From Streptomyces sp. NBC_00414 (GTDB lineage Bacteria > Actinomycetota > Actinomycetes > Streptomycetales > Streptomycetaceae), in NCBI RefSeq assembly GCF_036038375.1, contig NZ_CP107935.1:248001-312000 (forward strand): a DNA stretch of 64,000 nucleotides. Direction: 5' to 3'. The translations under genes were made by a program, and so were the position numbers. Positions 1 through 7,779 of the stretch are shown here, one piece after another. Each line of letters begins with the position of its first letter. Positions within the stretch are counted from its first letter, which is position 1. The notes beneath the pieces were generated by a model, which ran no database searches, was not told the origin of the DNA, and saw nothing but the letters and a program-made list of their open reading frames with translations.

Positions 1-312
1 CAGTTCGCAGACCGTCTCGACCAGCCGCTGGAAGCCCTGCCACGGATCGGGGTCGGCAAGCGCCTCGGTGAGCGCCCGAGCACAGATGTCCATCTGGTGC
101 GCGAACGCGGCCCGCACCAGGGCGTCCCGCGTCGGGAAACGCCGGTACAGCGTCGCCACGCCGACCCCCGCCCGCCGGGCCACGGTCGCCATGGGCGCGT
201 CGATGCCGTGCTCGGCGAAGACCACGCGGGCAGCCGAGAGGATGCGCCGCCGGTTGCGCCGGGCGTCCGCCCGCAGACTGTCCTGCCCCGCGATCCGAGA
301 GGATTCCCCCAC
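1..312 (-). CDS. TetR-family regulator, 3' end cut by window edge
   Basis: The reverse strand from a GTG at 312 is open to the left edge, giving 104 residues with no stop. The product starts with an Arg-rich stretch (ADARRNRRRIL) followed by a TetR helix-turn-helix of the usual kind (APMATVARRAGVGVATLYRRF). The GTG is chosen because an in-frame TGA lies four codons upstream and a GGAGG sits 12 bases before it. It is a DNA-binding repressor of the TetR type; only the N-terminal DNA-binding domain and the start of the ligand domain are visible. It is divergent from the MDR oxidoreductase at 421 with 108 bases between them, the standard layout for a repressor controlling itself and its neighbour. 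Ligand unknown. Confidence 0.85.
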   Translation of the reverse strand, partial: MGESSRIAGQDSLRADARRNRRRILSAARVVFAEHGIDAPMATVARRAGVGVATLYRRFPTRDALVRAAFAHQMDICARALTEALADPDPWQGFQRLVETVCEL

Positions 313-420
313 CGCTGTCTCTCACCTCCGCTCAAGTGGACGATCTCGTCCGTTTGCCAGCCTACGCTCGCCGCCAAGGTCCCCTGCACGGCCACTGGTG
401 GCGAAGGTGAGAACGCAACG

Positions 421-1386
421 ATGGACGACCGCACGATGAAAGCCGTACTGTTCGACCGCTTCGGCGGCCCCGATGTGCTGTATGTGGGCCGGGTACCGCG
501 TCCCGGGCCGGCACCCGGCGAGGTCCTCGTGCGCGTGCGCGCGTTCAGTGTGAACGGCGGCGAACTGGCGGCCCGTTCCGGTCGGGCCCGCCTCCTCACC
601 GGCCGGAAGTTCCCGCAGCGCATCGGGCTGGACTTCACCGGCGAGATCGCCGCGCTCGGCACCGGTGCGACCGGCGTAGCGGTCGGCGACCGGGTGTGGG
701 GCGTCCTGGGCCGCAGCTCCGGATTCGGCAGCGCCGCCGAGTACGTGACGGTACGGCCTGAGCGGCTCGGCCGGCTCCCTGACGGGCTGGACCTCGTGGC
801 CGCCGCCGCGCTGCCCGTGGCCACCACGGCCGTCACGGCCCTCCGCGACAAGGCCGCACTGCGCCCCGGCGAACGGCTGCTCGTACGGGGCGCGGCGGGC
901 GGCGTCGGAAACGCCGCCGTCCAGCTCGGACAGGCGCACGGCGCCGAGGTCACGGCTCTGGCCCGCGCTGCCAACCTCGACTTCGTCCGCACGCTCGGTG
1001 CCCACCACGCCATCGACCACCGGACCGTATCCCCCGCGGAACTGGGACTGTTCGACGTGGTCCTCGACACGGCGGGCACCGACCTGCGTACCGTACGGCG
1101 GACGCTGAAGCCTGGCGGACGCATGGTCACCATCGCCTTCGACCTGACTCGACCCGCCGCCTCGCTGGGCTACATCGCGGCCAGCGCCGTCCACGGACGC
1201 CGCCGGGTGCGCTTCTTCAGCGGCAACCCCAAACGTGCGCTCTTCGACGACCTCGCCCGCCAGGTGACGGAGGGGAAGCTGCGGCCGGCGGTGGACACGG
1301 TCTTCCCGCTGGAGGAGACAGCGGCGGCACACCGGGCGCTGGAGGCGGGCGGGGTGCGGGGCAAGTACGTGGTCAGGGTCGACTAG
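421..1386 (+). CDS. NADP-dependent MDR-family oxidoreductase (quinone reductase-like)
   Basis: A 321-residue medium-chain dehydrogenase/reductase without the structural or catalytic zinc ligands, so of the quinone oxidoreductase class. It has a GroES-like N-terminal domain (residues about 10-120), then a Rossmann domain with the nucleotide-binding loop GAAGGVGNAAVQLG at about residue 160, and a C-terminal segment typical of the ADH_zinc_N_2 type. The frame is open further upstream, but ATG 421 is preceded by GAAGGTGAG; ATG 436 is an alternative. It should reduce a quinone or enone with NADPH in the cytoplasm. Divergent from the TetR gene to the left and probably under its control. Substrate cannot be read from sequence. 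Confidence 0.88.
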   Translation: MDDRTMKAVLFDRFGGPDVLYVGRVPRPGPAPGEVLVRVRAFSVNGGELAARSGRARLLTGRKFPQRIGLDFTGEIAALGTGATGVAVGDRVWGVLGRSSGFGSAAEYVTVRPERLGRLPDGLDLVAAAALPVATTAVTALRDKAALRPGERLLVRGAAGGVGNAAVQLGQAHGAEVTALARAANLDFVRTLGAHHAIDHRTVSPAELGLFDVVLDTAGTDLRTVRRTLKPGGRMVTIAFDLTRPAASLGYIAASAVHGRRRVRFFSGNPKRALFDDLARQVTEGKLRPAVDTVFPLEETAAAHRALEAGGVRGKYVVRVD

Positions 1387-1905
1387 GGTTTGTTGGGAAG
1401 GTGCTGGTCACAGCCACTCGTCGCGGATCGCGACCGACACGGACGCCTCGCGGTGGACGGCGGGTTTCTCGTATCTCGTGGCCACGGCCCGGTGGCGCTT
1501 GAGGCGGTTGATCCCGCGCTCGACGGCATGCCGCTCGCGGTAGCCGGCTGCCCCGGGAGCGTCCGGGACCGTGGTCGGCCGGCTCGACGGCAATGCCGCC
1601 GGACGGTTCCTTTACAGATCCCCTTTTTCGAGTCCCCGGCAGCGTGCTGGTGGGCCCGGCAGACGGTGGAGTCGACATTCACGTCCCAGGTGATCAGGCC
1701 CTTCGCGTCCGCCTGAGCTTGGAACTGACGGAGTCCTATGGCTGAAGGCCTGAGCGGCCGACTCCACCGCTTTGATCGCTTCACCGTACGCTTTGGAGGA
1801 ATCCCGGTCGTACCCGTACACACTCTTCCAGGCCGTCGCCACATGGCCGGAAGCAGATCTGCTGCTCGGCGTACGTGACATGACGTGGCGAGCGCGCCGC
1901 GTCCG
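1386..1905 (-). pseudogene. IS5-family transposase remnant
   Basis: Pieces of an IS5-type transposase lie in three reverse frames. 1612-1881 carries a WKSVYGYDRD segment, the middle carries DVNVDSTVCRAHQHAAG around 1660-1700, and 1408-1530 carries the C-terminal [19 protein letters not shown] motif. Several frameshifts and an internal deletion of the central DDE region are needed to join them, so it is dead. It begins five bases after the stop of the MDR gene and separates that gene from the next convergent one. It has the family arrangement of the fragment at 21413-21955, but is diverged from it. No clear terminal inverted repeats seen. Confidence 0.7.
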
Positions 1906-1974
1906 CCCTTGCGAGCCGGGCCATCGGATCCCACCCCGACTGCCGCCGTGTCGGCCCGCGGGATCCGGAGGCCG

Positions 1975-2655
1975 TCAGACCGCGACGAGTTCGTCCGCCA
2001 GGAACTCCTCCACGAACTTCCGTGCCCGCCGGTCGAAATCGCTGTACTGCGCCTCCCGCTCGGCGCCGGCGACCGCTTCGCCGACCAGCAGAACGCCCTC
2101 GGCGTCGATGCGCTGCGGCCGCTCCTCCGCGTCCAGGAGCAGGCCTACGGTGGAGCGGGAGAAGCCGCAGTAGTAGGCGATCCCGTCGCTCAGGTTGGCT
2201 TCGAGGACGGACTGCATCGACTCCACGATGGGGTCGTCGGCGGTGGCGCCGGCCAGGGCCAGCCACAGCATGCGCCTGCCCGCCAGGCGGGGCTTGCTGC
2301 GGCCGTAGGCGAACCCGTAGTTCCATACGCGGTCGATCCAGCCCTTGAGGATGGCGGGCACGCTCTGCCAGTACACCGGGAAGACGGCCACGACGACATC
2401 GGCGGCCAGGATCCGCCGCATGTGGGCGCGCGTCTCGTCCGAGTACGGCTTCTCCCGGTTGCCCCAGTCCGGCTGGTCCTCCGCGTTCATCCGCGGATCG
2501 AACCCCTCGGCGTGCAGGTCGAGCAGGTCGATGCGGTATCCGGCGGCCTCGATCTGGGCGGCCGCGCGGCGGGCGGTGTGGGCGGTGAGGGAATCGCTGC
2601 GGTGGTGCGCGACGACCACGAGGGCTGTCCTGGTGTCACTGCTGTGCTGCGGCAC
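1975..2655 (-). CDS. NAD(P)H:quinone reductase / flavodoxin-fold oxidoreductase
   Basis: The product is 226 residues, of the flavodoxin-like NAD(P)H dehydrogenase (quinone) family. It opens directly with a beta strand (ALVVVAHHRSDS) and phosphate loop, followed by a long central PVYWQSVPAILKGWIDRVW motif typical of MdaB/NQO1-like enzymes, expected to bind FMN or FAD and reduce quinones by two electrons. The frame is open to 2784, but GTG 2655 sits six bases after a GGGAGA and gives a standard N-terminus; the longer starts would overlap the divergent AraC promoter. ATG 2721 is a less likely alternative. Divergent from the AraC regulator at 2766, which probably controls it. Confidence 0.86.
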   Translation of the reverse strand: MPQHSSDTRTALVVVAHHRSDSLTAHTARRAAAQIEAAGYRIDLLDLHAEGFDPRMNAEDQPDWGNREKPYSDETRAHMRRILAADVVVAVFPVYWQSVPAILKGWIDRVWNYGFAYGRSKPRLAGRRMLWLALAGATADDPIVESMQSVLEANLSDGIAYYCGFSRSTVGLLLDAEERPQRIDAEGVLLVGEAVAGAEREAQYSDFDRRARKFVEEFLADELVAV

Positions 2656-2708
2656 GGTGTCTCCCGAGGGCTCGATCTGTGCAGTGAGTCCAGTACAACC
2701 GCGGCACC

Positions 2709-2756
2709 GTAGATGATCCATGGGAGAAACTCTCCCGGACATAGGAGATCGTCTAC
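2709..2756. promoter_or_regulatory. Nested dyads between divergent genes
   Basis: An imperfect inverted repeat has arms GTAGATGATC (2709-2718) and GATCGTCTAC (2747-2756), 9 of 10 matching. Between the arms lies a second, perfect inverted repeat, GGGAGA-AAC-TCTCCC (2722-2736). They fill the promoter space between the reductase and the AraC gene and are good candidates for the operator. Binding by the AraC protein is inference. Confidence 0.5.
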
Positions 2757-2765
2757 GATTACGCT

Positions 2766-3695
2766 GTGGATCCTCTGAGTTCACTGCTGAGCGGCATCCG
2801 GGCCGAGGGCTCGGTCGTCAGCCATGCCGTCCTGACCGCACCCTGGAGCATCACCTTCGCCGACGCCGCTCCGCTCACCATGGTCAGCGTGCTGCGCGGT
2901 GGCGGCACGCTGCTGCTGTCCGACGGTACCGAGCGGGCGATCGGCGCGGGCGACACCGCCCTCGTCCGGGGCCCCGCACGGTTCCACCTCGCGGACGAGC
3001 CTGCCACCGTCCACCGCCCCCATACCGCGTACGAGATCAACTGCTTCGCCCCGGACGCCGCGTGCACCGACCAGGAACTCGACGGCATCCACTGGGGCAC
3101 GGGCCCGGAGGGAGCGACCGCGCTGATCGTGGGCGCCTACCGCGCCTCGGGGCACCGCCACGAACGGCTCCTGCGCGCCCTGCCGCCCGTCCTGGTCGTC
3201 GCCGAGGACGCCGAGGTCTGCGCCTGGCTGGAGAGCTCCGCCGCCGACGCCGCCCGGCTCTCCGCCGGTTCGCAGGCGCTGATGGACCGGCTGCTCGACT
3301 GGGCTCTGGTCTGCACGTTGCGCACCTGGTTCGACCGGGCGGGCGCCGACGCGCCCGGCTGGTACCGCGGCCTCGCCGACCCGGTCCTGGCCCCCGCCCT
3401 GCACGCCTTCCACGGGCGGCCCGCCGAGAGCTGGACGGTCGCGTCGCTGGCCGCTCAAGCCGGCGTCTCCCGGGCACTGTTCGCCCGGCGCTTCACCGAG
3501 CTGATGGGTCGTCCGCCCCTCACCTACCTCACCGAGTGCCGCATGGACGACGCCGTGGCGCTCCTGGCCGACACCGACCTCAGCATCGCCCAGATCGCCA
3601 GGACCGTCGGCTACGCCGACGCCTTCGGCTTCAGCGCCGCCTTCAAACGCCACAAGGGCCTCAGCCCCAGCACGTTCCGCACCACGGCGGCGTGA
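2766..3695 (+). CDS. AraC-family regulator with cupin sensor domain
   Basis: A 309-residue transcription factor. Residues about 10-180 form the cupin-type sensor common in streptomycete AraC regulators (GGTLLLSDG and VRGPARFHLADE segments). Residues about 205-305 hold the two helix-turn-helix motifs (VASLAAQAGVSRALFARRF and IAQIARTVGYADAFGFSAAF). ATG 2766 lies close to the dyad region at 2709-2756. It is divergent from the flavodoxin-fold reductase and most likely switches it on in response to a small molecule; this pairing is common in the family. Nothing is degenerate in it. Confidence 0.9.
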   Translation: MDPLSSLLSGIRAEGSVVSHAVLTAPWSITFADAAPLTMVSVLRGGGTLLLSDGTERAIGAGDTALVRGPARFHLADEPATVHRPHTAYEINCFAPDAACTDQELDGIHWGTGPEGATALIVGAYRASGHRHERLLRALPPVLVVAEDAEVCAWLESSAADAARLSAGSQALMDRLLDWALVCTLRTWFDRAGADAPGWYRGLADPVLAPALHAFHGRPAESWTVASLAAQAGVSRALFARRFTELMGRPPLTYLTECRMDDAVALLADTDLSIAQIARTVGYADAFGFSAAFKRHKGLSPSTFRTTAA

Positions 3696-4067
3696 GTCAC
3701 GGCACGCGGTCGCGGAGACACGTTCCCACGCTCCGGATCGCGGCATGGCGCCGAGACGTCGTGCCGGAGGAACGCGGGGCGCTGACGGCGTACGTCGACG
3801 AGCGGGCCGGCAGCGCGCCGGAGGCGATGGCCGAGATGCGCTCGTGCGTCGAGGAGCCGGTGACCGGGCGGATGCGGTGGACCGGACGGATGCGGTGGAC
3901 CGGGAGATGGCCATGCGCTTGTTACCCGATATGACCCGGGGTGCGCTGAGTCGCTGGTGGAGCAAGCCGGCGGCGCGGCTGGTGCACGGGACGCCGGGCT
4001 CGCACACGGTCCACTACTCCCCCCCCCGCCAGTCCTGTGGTGCCGTCGCCATCGGGATCCGCGACCC
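3696..4067. other. Intergenic, no convincing gene
   Basis: 372 bases between convergent genes. An 18-bp unit is tandemly duplicated at 3869-3886 and 3887-3904 with one difference. A run of nine C lies at 4019-4027. A forward frame here (reading VPEERGALTAYVDERAG and so on) has no recognisable domain or convincing start, and I treat it as non-coding. Confidence 0.5.
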
Positions 4068-4628
4068 TCACCGGTCCGCGTCCCTTCGGCGCAGGCCCTC
4101 AAGGACGACGTTCATCAGAGGCCGGGCTGTTGTTCCCCATGCGTCTCGGTCCAGTCGGCCGAGGTAGGCGATGAGCAGGAGGACCCCGGGGGCGCCCACG
4201 TCCGTGCGGATGGAACCGGCTGCCTTCCCGGCGTCCAGCAGGTGGCCGAGGGCGTCTTCGATGGGGTTCTGGCTGTGGGTGACAAGGTCTTGCCACGCTG
4301 CCGGTTCGAGCGCCGCCAGGACGCCGTATTTGACCTCGGCGTAGTCGATCACTCGGTCGAGCCAGTGGCGCAGGGCTTCGACGGGCTCGTGTTCCGCCAG
4401 CAGGGTGGAGGCGGCGGTCACGAGTTCATCGACGTCGCGCCGGTAGACCTCGGTGAGCAGCGCTTCACGGTTGGGAAAGTTCCGGTAGAGCGTTCCCTGT
4501 CCCACACCGGCGCGCTTGGCGATCTCCTTGAGATGGACGTGGTCGGACTCGGCGAGGGCCGCGCGGGCGGCCTCCACGATGCGGGTCCGGTTGTGTGCCG
4601 CGTCCGGACGGCGTGCCGGTGTGCTCAT
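4068..4628 (-). CDS. TetR/AcrR-family regulator
   Basis: A 186-residue repressor with an N-terminal helix-turn-helix (HLKEIAKRAGVGQGTLYRNF, about residues 30-50) and an all-helical ligand domain. ATG 4628 is preferred over ATG 4649 because AGGAG lies seven bases before it. It is divergent from the short-chain dehydrogenase at 4724, and the 95-bp gap holds two near-identical palindromes (4658-4674 and 4691-4707) that look like its operators. This is a classical self-regulated repressor/enzyme pair. The inducer is unknown. Confidence 0.9.
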   Translation of the reverse strand: MSTPARRPDAAHNRTRIVEAARAALAESDHVHLKEIAKRAGVGQGTLYRNFPNREALLTEVYRRDVDELVTAASTLLAEHEPVEALRHWLDRVIDYAEVKYGVLAALEPAAWQDLVTHSQNPIEDALGHLLDAGKAAGSIRTDVGAPGVLLLIAYLGRLDRDAWGTTARPLMNVVLEGLRRRDADR

Positions 4629-4657
4629 AGGCGTCTCCTGACGATCCATCCATCACA

Positions 4658-4707
4658 AGTGGACACGAGTCCGGTAGGGTGGGTCATGCACCGGACACGT
4701 GTCCACT
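4658..4707. promoter_or_regulatory. Paired TetR-type operators
   Basis: Two palindromes share the core GGACAC-GWGTCC: AGTGGACACGAGTCCGG at 4658-4674 and CCGGACACGTGTCCACT at 4691-4707. They are inverted copies of each other with one mismatch, and the second contains a perfect 12-bp palindrome. Both sit between the TetR gene and the SDR gene, overlapping where either promoter should be. Confidence 0.7.
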
Positions 4708-4723
4708 TTATCTGGAGGCAGCA

Positions 4724-5467
4724 ATGCTCTCTCTTCACGACAAGATCGTCGCGGTCACCGGAGCAAGCGGCGGCATCGGTGAAGCCACCGCCCGTCTCCT
4801 CGCCCAGCGCGGCGCCGCAGTCGTCCTCGCGGCGCGCCGCAGTGAGCGCATCGAGGCCATAGCGCAGGACATCCGGGAGGAGGGGGGCCGTGCCGCCACG
4901 TGCGTCGTCGACGTCACCCGGGCCGAGGACCTGCAGCGTCTGGTCGCCACCACCATCGATCGCTACGGCCGCATCGACGTCCTGGTGAACAACGCCGGCA
5001 TCGCCCCGATCAGTCCGCTGGCCGACCTCGACACCGAGAGCTGGTCGGCCATGATCGACGTCAACCTCCGCGGCACACTCAACGGCATCGCCGCCGCGCT
5101 GCCCGCCTTCCGCGAGCAGGGGTCGGGCCACCTCGTGAGCATCATCTCCGTGGCCGGCTTGCACGGCGTGTCCCCCACCATGGCCGTCTACGCCGCGACC
5201 AAGAACGCGGTGCGCACCGTCCACGAAGGGCTGCGCACGGAGTCCACCGACGGGGTGGTGCGCACGACGGCCATCTCACCGGGATACATCCGCACCGATC
5301 TCGCCGACTCCATGGCCGACCCGAACATCCGCGAGCGGACGCGCAAGAACATGGACGCAGTGGGCATCCCTTCGGCGGCGGTCGCCCGCGCGGTGGCCTT
5401 CGCCATCGAGCAGCCCAGCGACGTCGAGATCGGCGAGATCAACGTTCGCCCCACCGTCCAGGCATGA
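4724..5467 (+). CDS. SDR-family NAD(P)-dependent oxidoreductase
   Basis: A 247-residue classical short-chain dehydrogenase. It has the cofactor motif TGASGGIG (residues about 13-20), the NNAG motif, and the catalytic Ser-Tyr-Lys set (SIISVAG ... VYAATKNA). ATG 4724 follows GGAGG at 4714-4718. The start of the Rossmann fold with AARR after the second strand favours NADP. The substrate is not predictable. It is divergent from a TetR regulator whose presumed operators cover its promoter. Confidence 0.9.
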   Translation: MLSLHDKIVAVTGASGGIGEATARLLAQRGAAVVLAARRSERIEAIAQDIREEGGRAATCVVDVTRAEDLQRLVATTIDRYGRIDVLVNNAGIAPISPLADLDTESWSAMIDVNLRGTLNGIAAALPAFREQGSGHLVSIISVAGLHGVSPTMAVYAATKNAVRTVHEGLRTESTDGVVRTTAISPGYIRTDLADSMADPNIRERTRKNMDAVGIPSAAVARAVAFAIEQPSDVEIGEINVRPTVQA

Positions 5468-5591
5468 CACTCGCCGTCACCGGTCAAGTCAACGGCGGAT
5501 CCCCGCATGACGGATCACCGCACACTGATCGACCTTCCCTCTGGGTACTGCCGTCTGCGATACGGGCAAAGGCGGGGCAGCCACGTGCGGT

Positions 5592-5866
5592 ACGACCATT
5601 GCCCTCCCCCAGGGTGATGTCGTGGACGGGGTGTCGGGTTACGCCTGCCGAGGGCCGGCCACGGCACTGCGCAGCCTGCGCCGCGCGCTGAAAGCAGCCT
5701 GTGCCGCGCGCTGAAACGTGAACGCGTGATCTTCCGCAACCCCGCACGGGACCTCCCGGTCGGCGACATCGAGGGCATCCCGAAGTCCATCCCCTCCGAC
5801 ATCCTGATGGAGCTGCTCGATCAGGCGGCGACATCGCTCGGCAGGCCGCAGCAAGTGACGGTCTAG
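5592..5866 (+). pseudogene. Tyrosine recombinase (phage-type integrase) remnant
   Basis: A forward frame gives VSGYACRG ... ALRSLRRALK. A 23-bp tandem duplication (5671-5693 and 5694-5716, one mismatch) then throws the frame. The next frame gives LKRERVIFRNPARDLP and stops at 5866. This is the core-binding region seen in streptomycete site-specific integrases, in which a LR-x-F-RALK-x-ERLIFR-x-P segment precedes the catalytic domain. The catalytic domain (Arg-His-Arg-Tyr) is missing. Without the duplication the frame would run on, so the duplication is probably one of the inactivating events. Confidence 0.55.
5671..5716. repeat. 23-bp tandem duplication
   Basis: Two adjacent copies of a 23-base unit differ at one base. 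The length is not a multiple of three, so the duplication shifts the reading frame of the integrase remnant it lies in. Confidence 0.9.
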
Positions 5867-6278
5867 GTCTGGTCGGCGCCGGAGAGCGGTGCTACGGCGA
5901 GCACAGCCGCCGGCCAGCGCCACGAACAAACCCAACTCGCCTTTTGAAGGGCCCGTAGGCCTGGGGCCGGGCTCCAATTCGCCGTCCAGAAGGCTTTGAT
6001 GATCGTGTGCGTAGTAGGCGACAGGCGGAGACTCACCCTCCACTCCGACCGGAGGACGTTATCCACTCGCCGGCTTCGACGCTCACCCTTCACATACAGT
6101 CATTAGGTGATCTCCGCCGACCTTCAAGGGCGAGCCCTTACCGAGCGAGACCAGTCGGGAGACTTTCCCTCTACACCCGGCACAGTGATTGGGATGGCGA
6201 ACAGGGACGCGCAGCGGACGTCCTCGTTGCGGGCAGTCAGGCTTCGGCCCTGCAGACGCATGAGGTAGGAAGACATCC
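5867..6278. other. Intergenic, no gene recognised
   Basis: 412 bases. Overlapping open frames exist on both strands but none has a credible start, domain or family resemblance. The last 30 bases hold the ribosome-binding region of the next gene. Confidence 0.5.
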
Positions 6279-6875
6279 GTGACTGAACCGCCCCAGACCG
6301 CCACCCAGCACGCGTTTATCGCCCTCGCGCCGCCCGACGATGCGAAGAACGAGCTGGCGCACGCGCTGAGCCCGGCCTACGCCGCCTGTCCCGACCTGCG
6401 TTGGAACCGCATCGAGGACTGGCACATCACCCTGGCTTTCCTGGGCGAGCTGCCGGTGCAGGCCGTCCAGCGGCTTCGTTCGCCCCTCGCCGACCTGGCG
6501 GCTGCCTGCTCCTCTCTCGAACTGGCGCTGCTCGGTGGTGGGCACTTCGACGAGCGAGTGCTGTGGAGCGGCATCGAGGGTGATCTCGACGGACTGCACG
6601 AGCTGGCCGAAGCAGTCCGGGCTCAGGTCAGGGACTGCGGCATCTCCTTCGCCGAACGTCCTCTGCGCCCTCACCTCACACTGGCCCGCGCTCGCCGCTA
6701 CGACAACACGGCCGTAACAACGGCAGCCGCCTGCCTCGACGGCTTCATCGGGCGCCCTTGGCGGACCGAACGCCTCCACCTGGTCGGCAGCACGGTAAGC
6801 GGCCACCCAGGCCCGCGGCGCTACCAGGACATCGCCTCATGGGCCCTGGCCACCTACTCCAGCCGTAGATCGTGA
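6279..6875 (+). CDS. thpR: RNA 2',3'-cyclic phosphodiesterase (2H family)
   Basis: A 198-residue member of the LigT/ThpR two-histidine phosphoesterase family. Both catalytic motifs are present: HITLAFLG at about residue 48 and HLTLAR at about residue 131. The enzyme hydrolyses RNA 2',3'-cyclic phosphates and can act on 2'-5' bonds. GTG 6279 follows AGGA with eight bases of spacing. The last codons (ATYSSRRS) run into DNA that on the other strand encodes the C-terminus of an IS701-type transposase remnant, so the natural C-terminal residues may have been replaced when that element arrived. No partner gene is coupled to it. Confidence 0.86.
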   Translation: MTEPPQTATQHAFIALAPPDDAKNELAHALSPAYAACPDLRWNRIEDWHITLAFLGELPVQAVQRLRSPLADLAAACSSLELALLGGGHFDERVLWSGIEGDLDGLHELAEAVRAQVRDCGISFAERPLRPHLTLARARRYDNTAVTTAAACLDGFIGRPWRTERLHLVGSTVSGHPGPRRYQDIASWALATYSSRRS

Positions 6876-7204
6876 TCTTCATGCTTGAGCGGCTTGTCGT
6901 CGGTAGCGGCTGGTCTGGGATCGGGCCTGGTGGCAGCGTCGCCAGACGGACCCGCCAAGTCGGTGGCTGGTGCTCGTCCAAGGCCGCCAAGCCCTTGCCT
7001 GACTCGAAAAACTCCTCGCCCCCACCTTGGTCCAGCGACGCGCACCAGGGTGGTCAGCGGCCCTGCGGCCGGCAAGTAGCAGCGGTAGTACGCGACTTCG
7101 AACGCCTCCTGCCAGTGGGCAGGGTTTACGCTGTGACCTGCGGCCAACGCGTGATCTTCAGTCTTCGCACACCGATGATCAACGGTGGCCGCACCCATCT
7201 CCAC
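6854..7204 (-). pseudogene. IS701-type transposase remnant, centre deleted
   Basis: A reverse frame of 116 codons begins with a segment resembling the N-terminus of streptomycete IS701-like transposases (AAGHSVNPAHWQEAFE) and ends with KHEDHDLRLE, resembling their usual C-terminus. The whole DDE core is absent, so it is an internally deleted relic. A second copy of the same C-terminal end, DHDLRLLEY with a TAG stop, is found in the opposite orientation at 7745-7773. The identification rests on the two ends only. Confidence 0.4.
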
Positions 7205-7256
7205 AGCGCGTCAGGCTCGCGCAGCGTCTGTCCGCCGTCCTGTGTCCGGAGGACTT

Positions 7257-7661
7257 GTGCAACGAGGCGAAGTCTGGTGGGTCCAGTTCGACGAGCGAAG
7301 GTTGGTCGTACTGCTGTCGGGAGACGACGCGTCCGGGATCCGGGTGATGCAGGTCGTCGCTCCGGCGGGCGTCGACATCAGCGGTCTGGGCATCGAAGTG
7401 ATGGTGGGCGCCGGTGAAGGAGTGCCGCTCGAAGGCGTGCTGCGGCTCGCGTTCCCGCGTCCAGGCTTCACCCCTTGTACGTGGCTGACCACTGTGTCAA
7501 GGGACGACCTGATAGAGCGGGCGGCCGTCCTGTCCTCGGCGAAGCTCAGCGAGATTGACGATGCGCTCCGACTCGCTGAGCAAGCGCAGGAGCAGACCCC
7601 GGCGACGACCGCGAAGCTCAGCGAGATGAGGGACGCCCTCCGTCTCGGTGAACTCGGGTAG
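7257..7661 (+). CDS. MazF/PemK-family toxin-like protein
   Basis: A 134-residue protein starting QRGEVWWVQF followed by VVLLS, the first strands of the MazF/PemK endoribonuclease fold; the family cuts mRNA at specific sites. GTG 7257 follows GGAGGA. The next segment (MQVVAPAG, FPRPGFTPCTWL) fits the streptomycete PemK-like subgroup. No antitoxin gene is adjacent on either side, so it is an orphan or has a regulatory role. The C-terminus holds a duplicated helix: AKLSEIDDALRLAE then AKLSEMRDALRLGE, 24 residues apart. It lies between two stubs of an IS701-type transposase end. Confidence 0.72.
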   Translation: MQRGEVWWVQFDERRLVVLLSGDDASGIRVMQVVAPAGVDISGLGIEVMVGAGEGVPLEGVLRLAFPRPGFTPCTWLTTVSRDDLIERAAVLSSAKLSEIDDALRLAEQAQEQTPATTAKLSEMRDALRLGELG

Positions 7662-7744
7662 TGGGAGAAGGAGCCGACGACATGGGCGGTCTCGACCAGA
7701 TGGTCGACGCTGTCCGACTGTCACCTCGGCGCCCCTCACCGTCG

Positions 7745-7773
7745 AGATCACGATCTACGGCTGCTGGAGTATT
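7745..7773 (+). pseudogene. Stub of IS701-type transposase C-terminus
   Basis: The forward strand reads DHDLRLLEY and stops with TAG. The DNA is an inverted copy (one 3-bp insertion) of 6855-6878, which is the C-terminal end of the remnant at 6854-7204. No further transposase sequence is recognisable upstream of it. Confidence 0.4.
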
Positions 7774-7779
7774 AGCCAC

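Noticed and set aside
322..1332. 336-codon reverse frame opposite the MDR gene
   Set aside because: Shadow of the forward oxidoreductase, no homology.
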